Shown here piece after piece: positions 21,061 to 36,727 of a stretch of 64,000 bases of DNA. Position numbers and translations under genes: made by a program. Source of the stretch: Eleginops maclovinus (lineage: Eukaryota > Chordata > Actinopteri > Perciformes > Eleginopidae); NCBI RefSeq assembly GCF_036324505.1, contig NC_086363.1, positions 14,198,153-14,262,152 on the forward strand, given 5' to 3'. Positions within the stretch are counted from its first letter, which is position 1; each line of letters opens with the position of its first letter. The notes under the pieces were generated by a model, which was not told the DNA's origin, searched no databases, and saw only the letters and a program-made list of their open reading frames with translations.

Positions 21061-22781
21061 TATATTCTAATGTAAGAATTTTTTTTTTTTAAACAGCACG
21101 ACAATACATCTCTCAGAATTCCTACGTAACTTTAACAGTAAGAATGTGAATTGTGTTTTTAAGATCTTTTTTCATCATCATGACCAGCTGTTTGCAGTAG
21201 TCTTATCGGGTTTTTTCCATCCCCTAATCAGCTTCACTCAGCAGTGTGTGACCCTTAAATTTATGAACCTCCCCCGAAGTGGTCCAAGGGGTAATTACAT
21301 CTGCCAGAGAATGAGACACGTTTTAGTCCTTCTATCTCAGCAGGGCTCAGTTACTCAACCTGATGCTAGTGTGTGTATGTGTGCTTCTCTGCGTGTGTGT
21401 CCTTGTTTAAACAGTGCTAATTGGCACTCTGGAGTGTTTCGAGTCCACCTCTCCCAGAGTGTCTTGTGCCGCCACTTTATCAGACTGCCAGTCGATTTTA
21501 AATCCATCCCCTCAGCGGGTGTTGCCATGAACATTATCAGAACCCCAAAAGAGAATTTCCCCAAGGGCTATTTCACTTGCTCCTCTCACACTCCTATCTA
21601 ACGGCCTTCGCACAGGAAGGTGGAGGCAAACAGAGCTTCCAGGCATCTTTTGAAATTGCATCAGTAAAGCATCCGTAGTCTGAAAAAAAATCTTTGCACA
21701 CCTAAGCTTTTGACGAGTACATCAAATGAGAAAATAGACACCTGTGGGCTCCCTTAAACTACACAAAACGGTCATTGCTTCCAATGAAGCCTTAAATGGC
21801 TTTCAAGTGAAAGAATGGGAATCTACTTTTGAGCAGTAAGTGTTTGATTTGTGAGGTTTGTTCTCCTGGGGGACCTTGGCCACAGTTTTTGTTTAATGTA
21901 AAGGTGTTTTTCTTTTATATCAAGACACAACCTTGATTAACAAAAGTTTGCTTTAGTCTAAATTAATGTGTGTTTTAATCACAGATCCCGGATACGTTTG
22001 TGGCTCTTTAATGAGGCCTTCTCAAGCTGGAAAGCTGTCAGAGCGGCTGCTTTGATCAGTGGCCCATGCACACAGGATTACACTGCTAACACGCTACGCT
22101 AATGGAGCCACGGGGCAAAAACACACACATACATACAAGCCTCTAAACACACACACACCAACACAAATGTAATAAATATATATAGAAACACACACTCAAC
22201 CTTTAACAAGGGCACAGTGGCGTAAGCCGGTGTCTTGTTGTGATGCAGCCCATTATGTCAGGCCCTTTCATCTGTTTGTGGCGGTTTGGGTCGGCTGAGT
22301 TCTAGGCTCGCCGCTAAAGTCTCTGCCAAAGAGGGCTCAGAGAGAAAGGTCCAAAGCTCGGCGCTGACACACAGCCCAACTCTAGAGACTAATGGTTTGT
22401 AGCTCCCAACATATGTTGCTTTGTGTAATTGCTTTAATTGCTGTCATTGTACGTAATGGTTGGTCTTTTTCATCTTCCCTGGTGGTATAGTCATTCTGCT
22501 AATTATATCTGTCGGCCCCGCAGCCAAAATGAGAGTTTCACAGCCATTTCAGAGCAGTGGAAACTTTTCAATCTGTAGTTTCTGTATACTATCGATGTTT
22601 GTGTGGATGTAAATTACTGAGAGTGTGTTAGAATAGTTTATGAATCGTTAGAGTTTAGATAATTTAGAAACTCCCCATCGTGAATCTGTTTAATGGAACT
22701 GGGGATAAGTTCAAACCTTGACCGGCTTTTCCTTCCGATTTATTTCCCTGTGGTTTTTAATTTGTATTCATTCAAGGTTGA

Positions 22782-23168
<387 letters not shown>

Positions 23169-23424
23169 TAAACGAGGTTGATATTCCCAAATGTGTGGTT
23201 TCTCTTTCCTTATTATGCCTCTGCATTTCCCTATTTGAAAGGGAATTAACCACACCAGTGGAAGAAAACCCATGAATATTAATGTTTGCTTTTTAATAGT
23301 AATGTTACACTGAGAAAGGCACACACTGCAGTATTACTGTACTTTATATGCATGCTTTCCTCTAATCCTTGGTCATTGACTTATCTTGTTAGAGAGTCTT
23401 TGGGCCTCCATTATGGTTCCCAGG

Positions 23425-23437
23425 GTTGCCTAGCAAC
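23425..23437. promoter_or_regulatory. RFX X-box-like motif
   Basis: GTTGCCTAGCAAC fits the RFX-family X-box consensus GTNRCC-N(0-3)-RGYAAC. It is intronic in klhl29 and function is inferred from the motif alone. Confidence 0.3.
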
Positions 23438-24203
23438 AGTGTTTTCACAAATATACCCACTTGAATATCTTCCATATCATGTGCTTGGCTTTTCCTGTCA
23501 AAACTATGGAATACAGATGGCTATTTGAAGAAATACGGTTGATGACTTAATGAGGCTGAATAATTAACACATAATTCAGTGGTCAGTGTGACCTTTTTTC
23601 TTATCATTATTTCCTTCCTACTCTATATTTTCCATTACTCCCTTGTTATTGCTCTATCAGTTTAATGAGAAGAACATAGTTTGCTGCAATGTTTTTGACC
23701 TCACTGTAGTTATTCACCGCAAAAACCTGCAGCCACGTTCCAGTCAGAGCCACCAGGGTCCTGTAAAGGACGCAGCATCAGAAGAAACACTTATAGTTAG
23801 CTGCCATAACTCCAAGGTAGCAGGAAAAACATAAAGAGTACAACCCTGCACGACTCAAAACACTGACAGATGTGTTCCCACTGCAAAGATCTTATCAACA
23901 GGCGGGGTTTTTCATACATTCCTTTGAAAGGTGCGGGGCCGCAGGGATGATTGCTATTGATTTGAACACATCCTGTGAGTCCTTTCGTTTAACATTTGGT
24001 TCTGGACCACTTTTACACACAAACACACACCACACGTGGAGTGTAATGCCCATCCCACAAAAATGCTTTCCTTTGAAAAACTAGATTGATACCCCTGCTG
24101 TCTGTCGGCAGACAGCCTTAAGGCTAAGGGTTACAGTTTAGCCTTGAGGCCTAAAATATGAGGAAATAGCCAGTCTGACTCCAAATTGTCCTTTTTTGTC
24201 TTA

Positions 24204-24226
24204 CCCCCCCCCCCCCCCCCCCCCCC
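24204..24226. repeat. poly(C) run, 23 bp
   Basis: An uninterrupted run of 23 C on the plus strand in a klhl29 intron. Homopolymer length is prone to sequencing error. Confidence 0.85.
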
Positions 24227-25369
24227 ATTGACTTAACAAAGAAATATAACCTATGATAAGATAAGATAATGCTAGTGGGGCCTTGCACTTAATGGCTACA
24301 TATGATCCTGGTATCGATCTTCTTAAGTAACTCTCCACCAGAGCAGTGCAAATTTCCCAAAATGTCAAAACCATCAATTTAAAGCAGCAGCAGGAATTCA
24401 TATTTTTGAAGCAAAAACGTCTATTTTAAAGAACATGTTGATACATTTTACACACATATAGAAATGATGTATTTCATGCCAGATCATCCAATTTGAAATG
24501 TTGGCAAGTTGCATAACCTCTGAGGATAGAGCTATCTGGATGCATGTTTACACTTTTTTTTTTTCTAAATGAAACTCAAATGGCGGCGTACTGTTGCTGC
24601 AGGCAATTTGGGCTGAGAAGAGAAACACTGGGTCATGAATGTATTTGAATTCAACTGTTTCCTGACAGAGTGGATCATTAAAGCACTAGAGCAGCGGCAC
24701 TTCCCTCAGCAATGATGCCCAGTTACTCTCTCTCCGTTATTAGAGCCTTTTCAGAGACACACTACTGCGAGCGTAACTCTGATTATGTAATGCTGGTGTT
24801 TGGGGCAAGAGCTGAATGGTATTACTGGGCAGGAAGAGAAGCTGGCAGAGGAAAAATGAGAGCAAAGTCTGTCGAGTAACACACACATGCACGCAGATAT
24901 GCAGACACAAACAGCCTCTACTTACCTCTTATCAACTATACATCCCCCAGGGGCACAGGTACACGGCGCATGACTTATGTAACGAGCCAGGGGGCTACTC
25001 TGTGTGTGTGCATGCATTCTGTTTGTCTATTAGTGTGTGTATGTGTGTTAAGGAAAGTCACAGACAGACAGACCGTCATCTGTCAGGGTGTAGATGAGCC
25101 TGTGTCTGACAGCTAGCGAGCTGGGGGATAATGGACAGGTTTAGTGCTTCCTGTGAAATTGGGCCGGCAATGATTTTAGTGAGCCGGTGGGGAGCGCTTC
25201 TCGATCAACCCTCTGCCTCCCACCATCGCTCTGCCTCTCTAATCTCCCTGTTCATCTCCCCTCTCTCTCACCCCCCTCCTCCTGTCTCACAGCCTCTCCC
25301 TCCGTACGCCTCCCCCCCACGGTCTCTCGCGGTCTCTCAGCACTGTCTTATCGACTGACACAAATACAG

Positions 25370-25370
<1 letters not shown>

Positions 25371-25408
<38 letters not shown>

Positions 25409-25413
25409 TGTGT

Positions 25414-25503
<90 letters not shown>
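25371..25503. repeat. (TG)n microsatellite with two interruptions
   Basis: About 133 bp of TG repeat, broken by TATG near 25400 and by GGG near 25414, then pure to the end. It lies in a klhl29 intron. Confidence 0.97.
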
Positions 25504-25507
<4 letters not shown>

Positions 25508-26966
25508 CCTCTGCATGGACCATCTCCCGCATGAACTGCAAATGGGTTTCACAAACACTTATCAGGACTGACTTCCCATCTCTTGCAGAGTGAAAAATTA
25601 TATCCCTTGTGCCAAAAATAGTCCCCTGAAAAAGTCCATGGAGATGCGTGGTGTCTATGTATCCTCCTTTGTCTTCAATTTCTACTGAGCAACATATGTT
25701 CAGAATCATGGGATGGTAATTGAGCCCCCTCGCATGCAGTCATCAATTTATGAAACCTTGTGGCCTTCGTTGAAAGGTCAGTTCAACCAAACAACATCAA
25801 GGCCAAGGTCTCTGAGATCTCTGCCTACACCTCGGCACAATGGAGGTGAGAGGAACTTTGTTTGCGCATTGAAAAATGACATTCCCTGAAAAGTCCTGGG
25901 TGATTCAGCCATGCTTTACAGACTGCGACACCCAGTGTAGCAGTGAGGTGCGAGCACATATTCTCATATTTTCCAGATATTACGTTTTTCAACTCTTCCT
26001 TATCAATTTACATCTTCTTTAAGAACTATTTCCAAGTCTTTTAATCTTTATCTTGTCAAACATATTAAAACATTTGCATTTGATTGCGGATCAGTTAGCA
26101 TTTAACTTATAGCCATCCACTTGCCTTTTAACAATTTTCAAGGCATCAGAACTCAATTTTAATTTGTTCAATACTCAAGGTTATAACCAAGTACTTAAAA
26201 AAACATGGCTAACATGAGTAGACCTTTGGTAATGTTTTCATAGCATACCTAAATGCACATCTGACTCTGAACACGGTGGCGCAGAAAAGTCATAAATGAT
26301 GCGACCCCTTTCTGGGCTTTTGTCCTCTGCTTATTAATAAATGTCTACTAAAGAAAACGGCCCCAACAAAAACTGTTCACAGCGTGTTCTGCAGAGTAAT
26401 TAGGGCACTTATTCCATAATACTGAATAATGAATGAGATCTTGCCGATTATTATTATTTTTTTGTCCCATAATATCATGGTGAAAGCAGATATTAAAGCA
26501 ACAGAGAACTCTCAGACATTTCTCTATGACATCACATATTTATGAAAAATAAATGAGCAATATCAAAGTTTGGCTTTTATTTGACTCTCCTATTCAGTGT
26601 GGGCTCTGGTTTGATCAGATTTGACTGACAGTAACTAAACATCTCACCAGCAGTCAGATTCAAAGGACTCTAAATTAATGTTATGAAGAGAAGCACAGCG
26701 TTTTTTTGGAATGAGAGATTCAAAGGCTTTGTTGTCATCATATGTCATTCTCAGGCTCTTCCAACAACATCATGTACAATATATTTAAGACATTAAAGAA
26801 ATAAAATAGGGCAATTAAATCAGTGCAAGTGACACATTAGTGCAAATAAAATGTGAGAATAAATGAACATGTAAAATCTAATGTTATGAAAGAATGTATC
26901 ATCAAGTACTGTTCATTAAAAGATGGATAAATGTACGACTATAAAACGGAAGAATTAAGATCTACT

Positions 26967-27525
26967 CAAGGGGTGTTCAAACTACGACCCGGGCCAACTG
27001 CGGCCTGTGGTCAATTTTTGTATTGGCCCGCAGCAAATTCTAGAAGTTTAATGTAATACGGAACCACGCCTGAAACTTGTGTTTGCCTTGTATTGTACTC
27101 CTTAAATATATATGTAAAAATACATGACACAGTATACATGTGTTAATAAGCCCAATTTTCAAATACATTCAGTCAATTAAAGTTTAATACATTTTCTATC
27201 AAATCTTAGTTGATTAAAAGAAGCCCAATACATTGTAAGCTTGAAATATTTCCCCTTATTATAAGCAATCTGAGGATTTTTTTTAAGAGGTGAGCTGCCA
27301 ACACTTTTTGTAATAAATGAAACCCTGGAGAGCTGTGATGCAGGCTGTTGGTTTTCTTAAAGCATATTCAAGCATCAAGCACCATTTACCTACATTTGAT
27401 TGATTTTGCTAGCCTTTAACTTAACTTATGAGGCAATATAACTCACCTCTAGTGAGGGGCCCAGCCCTTTGTGTGTTCTTCTACAGTATATGTGGCCCCC
27501 AGTGAAAGAGGTATGGCCACCACTG
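26967..27525. mobile_element. degraded hAT-like non-autonomous element
   Basis: The left edge begins CAAGGGGTGTTCAAACTACG and continues with GGCCAACTGCGGCCTG, resembling the common vertebrate hAT-type terminus CAGGGGTGTCCAAACTACGG. The right edge GGTATGGCCACCACTG is a diverged inverted partner. The internal sequence is AT-rich without a coding frame. No matching 8-bp duplication is left, so this looks old. Confidence 0.45.
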
Positions 27526-27819
27526 ACCAACCCACCTAAATCCAATCAAAAGATTACAATTAAAAAGACAGATGTATACATATTGTCAAAAAATTACCAA
27601 AAGTATGCTTCACCTACTCCTCATACTAAAAAGCTTCTGTTGAAAAAAGTTCCAAGGGACTTTAGGAAACTATCCGCGTAGTCACAGACCCTCAGGTGTA
27701 AGTGAGAAAATATGTTTTATATTTTGGGTACCAGATATTTAAAAAATCCCCTTGCTATCGCACATCCTCTCAGGCATATTTAGAGAGAAACACACACACA
27801 CACCATATTTCCTCTCCCC

Positions 27820-28065
27820 GGCCCTCTCCAGTATTCCGCCGGCGTTCCTCCCCCTGCTGACAGACGGGTCTCCATCGACTGGTGGACGGCGGGGACCTGA
27901 GAGCAGAGGCGCCGCGCCCAGACTGCTCTATCGGGAAATTGACAGCAGAACAACTACTCACGCAAATGACGTGTCAGCCAAATGAGCACGGCAGGTTGAG
28001 AGCGCCATTATGGAGGTGGAGCATGTACGAGTTGAGCGTGACTGAGCGCGAGACGTGGAAAAGAT
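27820..28065. promoter_or_regulatory. intronic CpG-rich patch, possible regulatory element
   Basis: A short GC- and CpG-rich segment inside an AT-rich intron, with CCGCCGGCG, GGCGCCGCGCCC and ATGACGTGTCAG (a CRE-like core). It could be an enhancer or an alternative promoter. No start site or transcript can be shown from sequence. Confidence 0.3.
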
Positions 28066-28085
28066 GTAGTGTTTCCATAGCTACA

Positions 28086-28102
28086 CCCCCCCCCCCCCCC
28101 CC
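28086..28102. repeat. poly(C) run, 17 bp
   Basis: An uninterrupted run of 17 C just downstream of the CpG-rich patch. Confidence 0.85.
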
Positions 28103-28542
28103 GCAATCGTCCCCTATCATACTTAATTAAAGCAAATCATCCTCTTTTGCTCTCTGCGGTTTTTGGCCCGTCATTTCAAAGGCTGCTCTTATTCTCCTCA
28201 CACCGCATAAAAGGACGTTGTGTGATAAAGGAAAAAGTTTTTGCTGCTCCAATTACCTTATTGTAATCTTATCTAAGCGTCTGGCAGCAGGAACTGAAGC
28301 TTCTTTGTCCTATTTCCTCCATCTACTATGTGCTCTCTGGTGGGACGCAGGAAGCCGGAGAGAGGACACCCAGTACCACATCCTCCATCTTTCCAAGGAG
28401 AATGACTTGTGTATGCCTTGTTTATTGTTCTTTCTCCGCCTATGACTGACTGCACATTACCATGTCTCTGTTACGCTTTGTGGTGACGACTGCTGTTTGT
28501 CGAGTCTTATCAGGAACTCTACAGTGGAGTATTCTAATTCCT

Positions 28543-28714
<172 letters not shown>

Positions 28715-29049
28715 CTCTGCGGTAGTGTTCAGCTTTATTCAATCAGATATCTGCTGTGCTGCAGGAACCAGGTAGGAAAAGGGTTAAATTGGGCAGGGTT
28801 TGTCCAGCATGTTGGCCAAAGCTCTTTCCTCATCAGCCTTGCAAAGCTTTAACAATGAATATCTTTACAAAACACTGAAATGCGTGCTCAGCGCATAGAA
28901 AACGCAGCTTCATATCAGATCTAAACTAACAAAAGGACAGCAGTCAGTGGTAGAGATGTTTTGACTTCATGTTTGGCAACTCACTTCAGCTTTTCAACCC
29001 CCCATTGTTGCAGGACTTGATGATAGTGGCTCCCTGTTGGTAAAATTAA

Positions 29050-29780
29050 TCATATAGGATGTTAAAAAAAATATCAGCACAAACAACATAGTATATGGTT
29101 TGTCAAAAATATCAGAAACAAAATTGTATAGTATATCGGAAATATCAGAAATAACATTGTTCTGTATTAGTAAAAAAAAAAACATTTCATGTATGTCGAA
29201 AACATGAAAAAAATGCATAATTTCAATTAGAAGAAAATGGCACACAAGAATGTCAAAAAAGTTTGAAAAACTAAATGGTATGGTATAACGGAAATATGAA
29301 GAAGAACGGCATGAGAAACATTGGCAGTATATTATGTCGAAAATATGATTTAAAAGTATATACAATATATAATATAGTATGTAAAAAAGTTTGAAAAGGG
29401 CGCAGATTATAGTATAGTAATAGTGTTGAAAAATTCAGAGACGATCAATCTCTACATGTTTGGCAGCCGTTCTATTCCAGTGTCTGTTGAATTCCAACAC
29501 AGACAAATGTTGTTAGTAGTTTATAGAATACATTTTACTCAAACACGTACCTATAAATAGTAAAACCAGAGAAACTGATAATGCTGCAGTGGTGTCTTAA
29601 ATTTGTTCAGAGCTGTCGTATAGCAGGCCAGATTCATCAGAAAAAACAACTTGGTATAGCATGTCTAAATCATAGTATTGTATGTCGAAACAAAGTCATA
29701 GTAAGTAAAATACAGGCCAAAAACAAATTAACACCATAGTGTAGTCTGTAAAAAATATTCAAAAGAAAATCATAGAAGAA
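29050..29780. repeat. degenerate AT-rich tandem repeat
   Basis: Variants of a short unit resembling ATAGTATGTCGAAAAAATT recur many times, for example around 29090, 29125, 29188, 29275, 29325, 29365, 29655 and 29675. The copies are separated by irregular spacers of about 20-60 bp and are well diverged. An open frame on the minus strand here (28994-29365) is a by-product of the repeat. Confidence 0.55.
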
Positions 29781-31402
29781 TTGAACAGAAAAGCAAAGTG
29801 TAAAGTGTAGTTTCATGAAGGTCAGTACATACATAATGACTGATATAAAAAGCTAAGCTATATACAGTATGAAGTGTATTTTTGGGTTTAAACGATATAA
29901 ACATTGGAATAAAACGTGAATACCCTTTAAAGCTGGTGTACACAGACAGAATAATACAGACACTTCAGACAGAAAAAAACATGAATACATCTCAGACAGT
30001 TATTGACCCTTTTATAAAGTCTAAGAATACATTTGAGTACACTTTATAGATAAAGGAGCTTGGACATTTCTTGACATAAAACCTTAAAGAGCCCAACCTT
30101 TTATTCAATGGATGTAGGGCAATAGAAAGGTGTTTGTTCAGACAGCACCTGCAAATTTCATCGTGTGTGTGTGTGCAATTTTACTTGTTTGCTGTCCTTG
30201 ACCCCAGCCTGAGGGGTCCCAGATTCGGTGACTAAGCTGTTTTATCAGAGTGTGCGAGGCTGCGTCAGCCCCTGTTGCCCTGCAGGCACGTCTGTACTTC
30301 TATCAGCGCAGCCGTGTTAAACCTTGTTTTGCTGTCTCCCTCTCCCTTCCCTTTATTCATGTTTTATGTTTGATGTTGAATGTGGTCAGTTGTGAATTCT
30401 TTGCCCAGTGTTTTCTAACATCAGATATGTGAAACCAGACAAAAGTCCATTGTGTCTCCGAGAAAAGCAAGGTTTGTCTATGCGTGTGCCCTCTTTAGTG
30501 TAGCTCAGTGTTGTTTAAGGAACAAACACCATGATTTCTGCGGCGTAGGCCAGGGGATGAGAGCAGAAGCTGAGAGATGCTGAACCCCAACAGCAGTCCT
30601 TTGAGGCTGGCCAAATGAGAATGAGGTAAACCTTAGGTATACATTCTCCAAGCACTCACACTAAATGAGTACTGCGTGTCCACAGTCGACAAGCAGGAAG
30701 CAATGGTAAGAGTTTCTGTGGGTGGAAAGAGAAAAAGGTTTTTCCTTTGAGAGCATCCTGTTATTTTTCTGCCTCAGGCGCTGAGCAGAGAGGAATGAGT
30801 GTTCTGTGTTTATGGGACCTAACACAAAACATCATGTACACACGTTTATGCTGGCACACAGACACACACGCTCGGAGACTGGCAGCTGCATATCAATGAG
30901 ATGGAAAAGGTAAAAGAAGAAAATAAACACGTTGGGCAAAATGTGAGGAGGACCAATCAGTGGCAACTTGTTTCTCAAGGGGCTGAAATTGAAGCTGATG
31001 CCTCAGATGGCTGCGGTGGCATTTCAGATTGGATTTCAATGTGCGCAAATGACTGTGCCGTGGTCATGTAAGACATGAAACAACTGCGTTAAGTCATTTA
31101 GAGGCTGAAGTTAAGTGGGATTTTTTATTCAGCCATGAAAGCAGCATGGATAGCAACACACTCACTTTAAAGACAGCAGCTACAGTGCATTATGAGAGGA
31201 TTGATATTGAGTTAGGACTGCACCATAAACATAATGCTTTCTGACGAACCATACCGACAGTCAGAACCATTATAGACGAGACTTGTAATGCATTCTTTAC
31301 ACATCCCAAAAATCATAATAGACAAGGCAGTAATATAAGTTATTTTGCATGTGTCAATTGATTTAAGTACGGATGATTCTATAATATATATATTTATATT
31401 AT

Positions 31403-31460
31403 ATATGCTAAATATAGCATATTCAGTGTCATGACACTGAATATGCTATATTTAGCATAT
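31403..31460. repeat. 58-bp perfect palindrome
   Basis: Two 29-bp arms with no spacer are perfectly self-complementary, with the centre at GTCATGAC (31428-31435). A 27-bp part of it (31416-31442) is repeated directly at 31454-31480, giving a second 22-bp palindrome centred at 31469/31470. Confidence 0.95.
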
Positions 31461-31495
31461 TCAGTGTCATGACACTGAATTAAATGTGTATCTGC

Positions 31496-32041
31496 CAGAG
31501 GGGGGAAGTATCTAAGTACATTCACTAAACTATTGTACTTAATACAATTTTTGAGATACTTGTACTTTACCTTAGTATTTCCATTTTATGCAACTTTGTA
31601 CTTCTACTCCACTACAATTCAGAGGTAAAAAGAGTACTTTTACTCCACTACGTTATTTTAATACCTTTAGCTACTTTACAGATTTGGATTCATGATGTGA
31701 AATATAATCATCCCTTAAATCAGACTTTAGTTCCACCTGGAGTAAATTCACAAGCTACCCTGCAGTATGCAAGGTCATTAAAACTAGCTGCCCCTTTACC
31801 AGCTCTGATAACACTTTAATGCTTCAGTAACTATAATCAAAACAATAACATATATTTTTCTGAGATGCACAATGAGTCCTTTTACATTTGGTACTTTAAG
31901 TACATTTTGATGCAAATACATTTGTACTTCTAGCTGAGTTGCATTTTGAATGCAGGACGTGTGTCTGTAACAGAGTATTCCTACACTCTGGTACTTTTAC
32001 TTTTACTCTAGTAACAGATATGAGTAATTTTCCCACCTCTG
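31496..32041. mobile_element. hAT-like non-autonomous element
   Basis: It begins CAGAGGGGGGAAGTA and ends TTTTCCCACCTCTG, an imperfect inverted pair of the CAGAGGTGG type. The interior is rich in GTACTTTTACTCCACTAC-like motifs, which I remember as a very common teleost repeat. Flanking octamers (GTATCTGC and ATATTGGC) agree at only five of eight bases, so the target duplication is uncertain. No coding capacity. Confidence 0.6.
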
Positions 32042-32228
32042 ATATTGGCAGTCATAATGTATTAAAAATGTTATCAACTAGTGGAAAGTATACATAAGCC
32101 CTGCAGTATGATGCATTATAATGTTTGACTGTAGTTCATCAGAAAGCATCTTTCTATGAATATGTACGAGAAAGGTCAGAGGAAACCTTAGAGTTTAAAA
32201 TAATTGGTGTTTACCAAGTATCTATCAC

Positions 32229-32281
32229 CATCCATCCATCCATCCATCCATCCATCCATCCATCCACCCATCCACCCATCC
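32229..32281. repeat. (ATCC)n tetranucleotide array
   Basis: About 13 units, the last few altered to ACCC. Confidence 0.92.
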
Positions 32282-33789
32282 CTCTGTTTGTGTTGTGCCG
32301 TTTTTGGTTGAATGTGAAATGTCAATCAAATGCGCATTTCTAAACTCCATTGTAAATGATGAATGGGTGATGGGTTTTTTAAATATTTTTTTATTAACAT
32401 TCGAACCGTGTGTTAATGATCTTTTCATTTGATCCTGAATGGTGAAGCACTTTGTGGTCTGTTTCAAATTGAGCTTTGTAAATGAATCATCGATCCTCTG
32501 TATGACATTTAAATGAATAATTGAGATATTACTGCGGTTATGCTTTATAGGTACATGTGATGAATTTGTGCTATGGGCTCTATGAATAGCTGCATAATGA
32601 CGGCCGTTTCAGGCACTGCTGGGGAATCTCGTTGATGCGACACCTTCTGTGAAATCCGTCGTCGTTCTTTGTATTGACAGCCCGGTCTAATGAGTGGTGA
32701 AGCTGTCCGAATTATCAATATACACCCGGATGCTTATGATTGTTTCTAAATCCATTTAGAGAGTAGTGAAGGAAAATAAGGAGTGTGTATGTCAAGCTTT
32801 ATATTTATGCTTTAGTCCATGCGTCTGGCCCCTATTGCTTTTACATAACATTATGGGGTAGCCTAAAACATAATGCAGTGCAGCTCTTTCAGCATGTCAG
32901 CCTGAATGTAGCGCCTCTCGCCTCCAGAGATGACCTGCTAATTAAACATGGCGGCCTCCTTTCAGCGGGCTGGAAGGCGGAGACAAGGCGAGGCGTTCGG
33001 ACAGCACCAGAGGAGCTTTGAGGGCCTCCGCCGCCCTTATTAAGGCGTCAGTCGTTCCTCCTCCCGTTGCCCATCTCCAATGAGCGATGTCTGTCCATTG
33101 TGGCAGAAAACAGTGAGGACGACGGCTCACGGCCAAGTGTCTGTGCATTATTCATGCTGCTTGTAAATTGGCCAGATGCAGTCTGCTCAAGAGAAATTGC
33201 TCCGACTTTGAAATACACTTCCTCTTCCCACACAGCAGGGCCGCTGCTCTCAAGCTGCAGGTTTTCAGCAGCATTGTTCCGCACAAACCAGTTTCATTTT
33301 GTTTCCTATCATCTATAATTCTTCTGTGGTGCTGCTTCAATGCCTCTGTTTTCCTCCTGCGCTGTATCCTGTCTCAGATTGAATTATACAGTATGCACAG
33401 TATGCACTATCCCACCTGTTCACTCATGTATCGCCAATAATGTGCACTATGTTTTTCTCCATTTTTTCCTTTGGTAAATGTATGGATCTGCCAGAGGGGG
33501 TAATGCAATTGTGAATTATTGGGACTTAGGTAACTCTTTTATATTGCTGCCAAGCCCAAACATGTTTGGAGCGGAACCCAATAAAGCCACAGTGATTTAT
33601 GAACTCTGCTTTTTCACAGGTCGGCCATTCATTGCCTATTTCTTTTTCTTACCAAAGTAATCTTGGGAATGGCACATCTGTAAAGTGATAAGGAGAATGT
33701 TGATGATGATTTTTGCATGCGGCCCGAGGAGAGGAAAACAAATTGATGCCATTATACTGAATGGAAATTGCCGCTGCTTGTGAGAATGA

Positions 33790-36727
<2,938 letters not shown>

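Noticed and set aside
28994..29365. 123-residue Phe/Ile-rich open frame on the minus strand
   Set aside because: It coincides with the degenerate AT-rich tandem repeat and has no start context, splice signals or known domain.
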